Positions 11,528-13,735 of a stretch of 13,735 nucleotides of DNA are shown here, in pieces; position 1 is the first letter of the stretch; every line of letters begins with the position of its first letter. Position numbers and translations under genes: made by a program. Below the pieces are notes generated by a model that saw nothing but the letters and a program-made list of their open reading frames with translations, searched no databases and was not told where the DNA came from. Location: NCBI GenBank assembly GCA_017962285.1, contig JAGCVR010000205.1:1-13735 (forward strand), written 5' to 3'. This stretch comes from Muribaculaceae bacterium. Its GTDB lineage: Bacteria > Bacteroidota > Bacteroidia > Bacteroidales > Muribaculaceae.

Positions 11528-13423
11528 ATGAAGAAAACTATTTTGGGATTGGTTATGGCGTTTGTTGCAACCACGTTGATTGCAGCGCCAAAACTGAACA
11601 TTAGTCGTATCGACCCCACCGACTGGTATGTGGGGCTCAAGAATCCGAGTGTTCAACTGATGGTGTATGGAACCGACATCTGCGAAGCCGATGTTACAAC
11701 CGACTATGCAGGCGTAACCATCGACAGCCTCGTGCGGCTCGACAGCCCGAACTATCTGCTCGTGTATATGAATGTGGGTGGAGCAAAACCGGGTGTCATG
11801 ACGCTTAATTTCTCGAAAGGAAATGCAAAGCGTGCTGTTCAGTACACACTCAAGGCGCGCGACAAGCGAGGTGAGGATCGCATTGGATTCTCTAATGCCG
11901 ACGTGCTCTATATGCTTATGCCCGACCGTTTCGCAAACGGCAACGTGGACAACGACCAGTTGCCCGGTATGCGACAGTATAAGTGCGACCGCTCCGAGCC
12001 CAGCCTGCGTCATGGCGGTGACTTGGAGGGAATCCGTCAGCATTTGGATTATCTCACCGATCTTGGCGTGACAGCCTTGTGGTTTACGCCTGTGCTGGAG
12101 AATAATTCTCCCGACCAGTTCCGCTGGAGCACATATCACGGCTATGCCACCACCGACTATTATCAGGTTGACCGCCGTTTCGGAACGAACGCCGAATATC
12201 GCCGTCTCGTGGATGAGGCTCACGCCAAGGGCTTGAAAGTGGTGATGGACATGATTTTCAATCACTGCGGATTTGAACATTCCTGGGTGGAAGACCAGCC
12301 GAGCCGGGACTGGCTCAACCTGCCCGGGTGGCTTGAGGAGTCGGGTGGCACGAGTGATTCGCGTGGCACCAGCTTTATCCAGACAAGCTATCGCCTTGCC
12401 CCGATTCTCGATCCCTATGCGAGCGAAGTTGACAAGAAAGAGACTGTTCAGGGTTGGTTCGTTTCCACTATGCCCGACTTGAACCAGAACAACGTTCATG
12501 TGATGAACTATTTGATACAGAACAGCATCTGGTGGATTGAAACTGTGGGCATCGACGGAATCCGTATGGACACCTATCCCTATGCTTACGCCGAGCCGAT
12601 GTCGCGCTGGATGTCGCGTATCAACGAGGAGTATCCTAATTTCAATGTAGTGGGGGAGACGTGGTTTGAGCAGCCGGCATACACCGCAACGTGGCAGAAG
12701 GACAGCCGCTTGACCGACAAGAACAGTTACGTGAAGACTGTGATGGATTTCTCGTTCTACGCTGCTGTGGATTCAGCGAGCGTGGAGGCTACAACCGGTC
12801 AGTGGCGCGGATTCAACAGGGTTTACAACAGCCTGATATTCGATTACCTCTATCCAAATCCGCAGAGTGTGATGGCATTTATAGAGAATCACGATACCGA
12901 CCGTTACCTGCGCAATGGCAAGGATATTGCTAAACTCAAGCAGGCATTGGCTCTGCTTCTCACCTTGAACCGCATTCCGCAGCTCTATTACGGCACCGAA
13001 GTGCTGATGAACGGAACGAAGGAAGAGACCGACGGTCATGTGCGCAAGGATATGATAGGCGGTTTTCCGGGTGATTCCCGCAACACATTCACCCGTGAGG
13101 GGCGTACCGCCGAGGAAAATTTTATTTTCGACTGGCTTCGCACCCTGCTTCACTGGCGGCAGGGCAACAAGGTGATTACACAGGGACGACAGATTCAATT
13201 CATTCCTTATGGAGGCATCTATGTGGTGGCTCGCAAATACGGCGGGAAAACAGTGCTTACTGTGGTGAATGGTCTCGACCAGACGGCAAAAATGAGTGTT
13301 GCCCGCTATGCCGAGGTGATAGGAGATGCTTCGTCTGCCACCGAAGTGACATCGAAGCAGATGTATGACCTGACTAAGGATATTGAGATGGAGCCGCGTG
13401 GCACATTGATTTTGGAATGGTAG
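11528..13423 (+). CDS. susA: Neopullulanase/cyclomaltodextrinase SusA (GH13)
   Basis: This periplasmic alpha-amylase-family enzyme cuts alpha-1,4 bonds in pullulan, cyclodextrins and maltodextrins. With the chosen start it has 631 residues (B. thetaiotaomicron SusA about 617). Its signal peptide is MKKTILGLVMAFVATTLIAA, then comes a cyclomaltodextrinase N-terminal beta domain (about 22-115), the GH13 barrel and a C-terminal beta domain (about 545-631). Visible residues are region I DMIFNH (241-246), nucleophile D348 in IRMD, acid/base E377 in GETW and stabiliser D456 in NHD. The frame is open upstream to an ATG at 11435, but that start would lie inside pulA and put 31 charged, Trp/Arg-containing residues before the signal peptide, so 11528 is preferred. 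It starts 13 bases after pulA, and cstA starts 4 bases after its stop. Confidence 0.93.
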   Translation: MKKTILGLVMAFVATTLIAAPKLNISRIDPTDWYVGLKNPSVQLMVYGTDICEADVTTDYAGVTIDSLVRLDSPNYLLVYMNVGGAKPGVMTLNFSKGNAKRAVQYTLKARDKRGEDRIGFSNADVLYMLMPDRFANGNVDNDQLPGMRQYKCDRSEPSLRHGGDLEGIRQHLDYLTDLGVTALWFTPVLENNSPDQFRWSTYHGYATTDYYQVDRRFGTNAEYRRLVDEAHAKGLKVVMDMIFNHCGFEHSWVEDQPSRDWLNLPGWLEESGGTSDSRGTSFIQTSYRLAPILDPYASEVDKKETVQGWFVSTMPDLNQNNVHVMNYLIQNSIWWIETVGIDGIRMDTYPYAYAEPMSRWMSRINEEYPNFNVVGETWFEQPAYTATWQKDSRLTDKNSYVKTVMDFSFYAAVDSASVEATTGQWRGFNRVYNSLIFDYLYPNPQSVMAFIENHDTDRYLRNGKDIAKLKQALALLLTLNRIPQLYYGTEVLMNGTKEETDGHVRKDMIGGFPGDSRNTFTREGRTAEENFIFDWLRTLLHWRQGNKVITQGRQIQFIPYGGIYVVARKYGGKTVLTVVNGLDQTAKMSVARYAEVIGDASSATEVTSKQMYDLTKDIEMEPRGTLILEW

Positions 13424-13427
13424 AATC

Positions 13428-13735
13428 ATGATATCGTTTCTTGTCAGTTTCGTGGCGCTCCTGCTCGGTTATCTTGTTTACGGCAAGATAGTGGAGCGCG
13501 TGGCCCGTCCCCCCGATAATGAGACACCAGCCGTCCGTCTTGCCGACGGGGTGGACTATGTGGCTCTGCCCACATGGAAGGTGTTTATGATTCAGTTTCT
13601 GAACATTGCCGGCACCGGACCCATATTCGGTGCCATCATGGGCATATGGTTCGGTCCGGCTGCTTATCTGTGGATAGTGCTGGGATGTATTTTCGCAGGA
13701 GCCGTGCATGACTTCTTCTGCGGAATCCTCTCGAT
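13428..13735 (+). CDS. cstA: Carbon starvation protein A (CstA), N-terminal part
   Basis: The gene runs off the right edge after 102 codons. The product begins with a membrane segment (about 2-19, ending GYLVYGK), then a loop with PAVRLADGVDY (34-44), followed by the strongly conserved CstA region with AGTGPIFGAIMG (61-72), LWIVLGCIFAGAVHDF (81-96) and the start of another membrane segment. CstA-family proteins are multi-pass inner-membrane carriers linked in enterobacteria to peptide and pyruvate uptake during carbon limitation. The ATG at 13428 is 4 bases after the susA stop, so it is very probably co-transcribed with the starch genes. Total length cannot be judged; Bacteroidales members are often shorter than the E. 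coli protein. Confidence 0.92.
   Translation, partial: MISFLVSFVALLLGYLVYGKIVERVARPPDNETPAVRLADGVDYVALPTWKVFMIQFLNIAGTGPIFGAIMGIWFGPAAYLWIVLGCIFAGAVHDFFCGILS

Noticed and set aside
10171..11640. Minus-strand open frame of 489 codons opposite pulA and the susA start
   Set aside because: It spans a gene boundary on the other strand, is rich in His, Arg and Cys, and has no recognisable domain; it looks like a shadow frame.

Overview
The window looks like chromosomal DNA of a gut-type Bacteroidales bacterium. The evidence is a PorQ-like type IX secretion protein, a GH97 SusB and a SusA-type neopullulanase, a stand-alone TonB C-terminal domain protein, TAnnTTTG-type (Bacteroidetes) promoters, and A-rich leaders without Shine-Dalgarno sequences. 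The moderate GC content and the gene set would suit Muribaculaceae or a related family, but that placement is inference. No mobile element, CRISPR array, tRNA or rRNA was seen.

Layout. Positions 1-119 hold the 3' end of an unrecognised plus-strand gene. A short spacer (120-211) carries three imperfect AGAAATYAGA repeats and a dyad, followed by ychF (212-1312). A minus-strand porQ-like gene (1314-2342) converges on ychF with a single base between the stop codons. An AT-rich spacer with a good promoter candidate leads to a small exported TonB-domain protein (2608-3054), which is followed by a clear intrinsic terminator (3083-3113).

The main content is a tightly spaced plus-strand maltodextrin operon from about 3192 to beyond the window's end. 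Its order is an SLC45-like MFS sugar transporter, a DPE2-type 4-alpha-glucanotransferase (malQ), GH97 alpha-glucosidase (susB), type I pullulanase (pulA), neopullulanase (susA) and the start of a cstA-like transporter. Gaps are 28, -4, 39, 13 and 4 bases, with no terminator visible between genes. Before the promoter lie a LacI/cre-like palindrome (3123-3138) and a perfect 6-2-6 inverted repeat (3141-3154), neither assigned to a known regulator.

How it could work together (inference): pullulanase, neopullulanase and SusB carry type I signal peptides, so they would cut alpha-1,6 and alpha-1,4 linkages of malto-oligosaccharides in the periplasm. The MFS carrier would import maltose or short maltodextrins, and MalQ, which lacks a signal peptide, would disproportionate them in the cytoplasm. 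Outer-membrane capture (SusCDEFG) and a SusR- or LacI-type regulator are absent here and would have to be encoded elsewhere. CstA at the end suggests co-expression of a pyruvate or peptide carrier with starch use.
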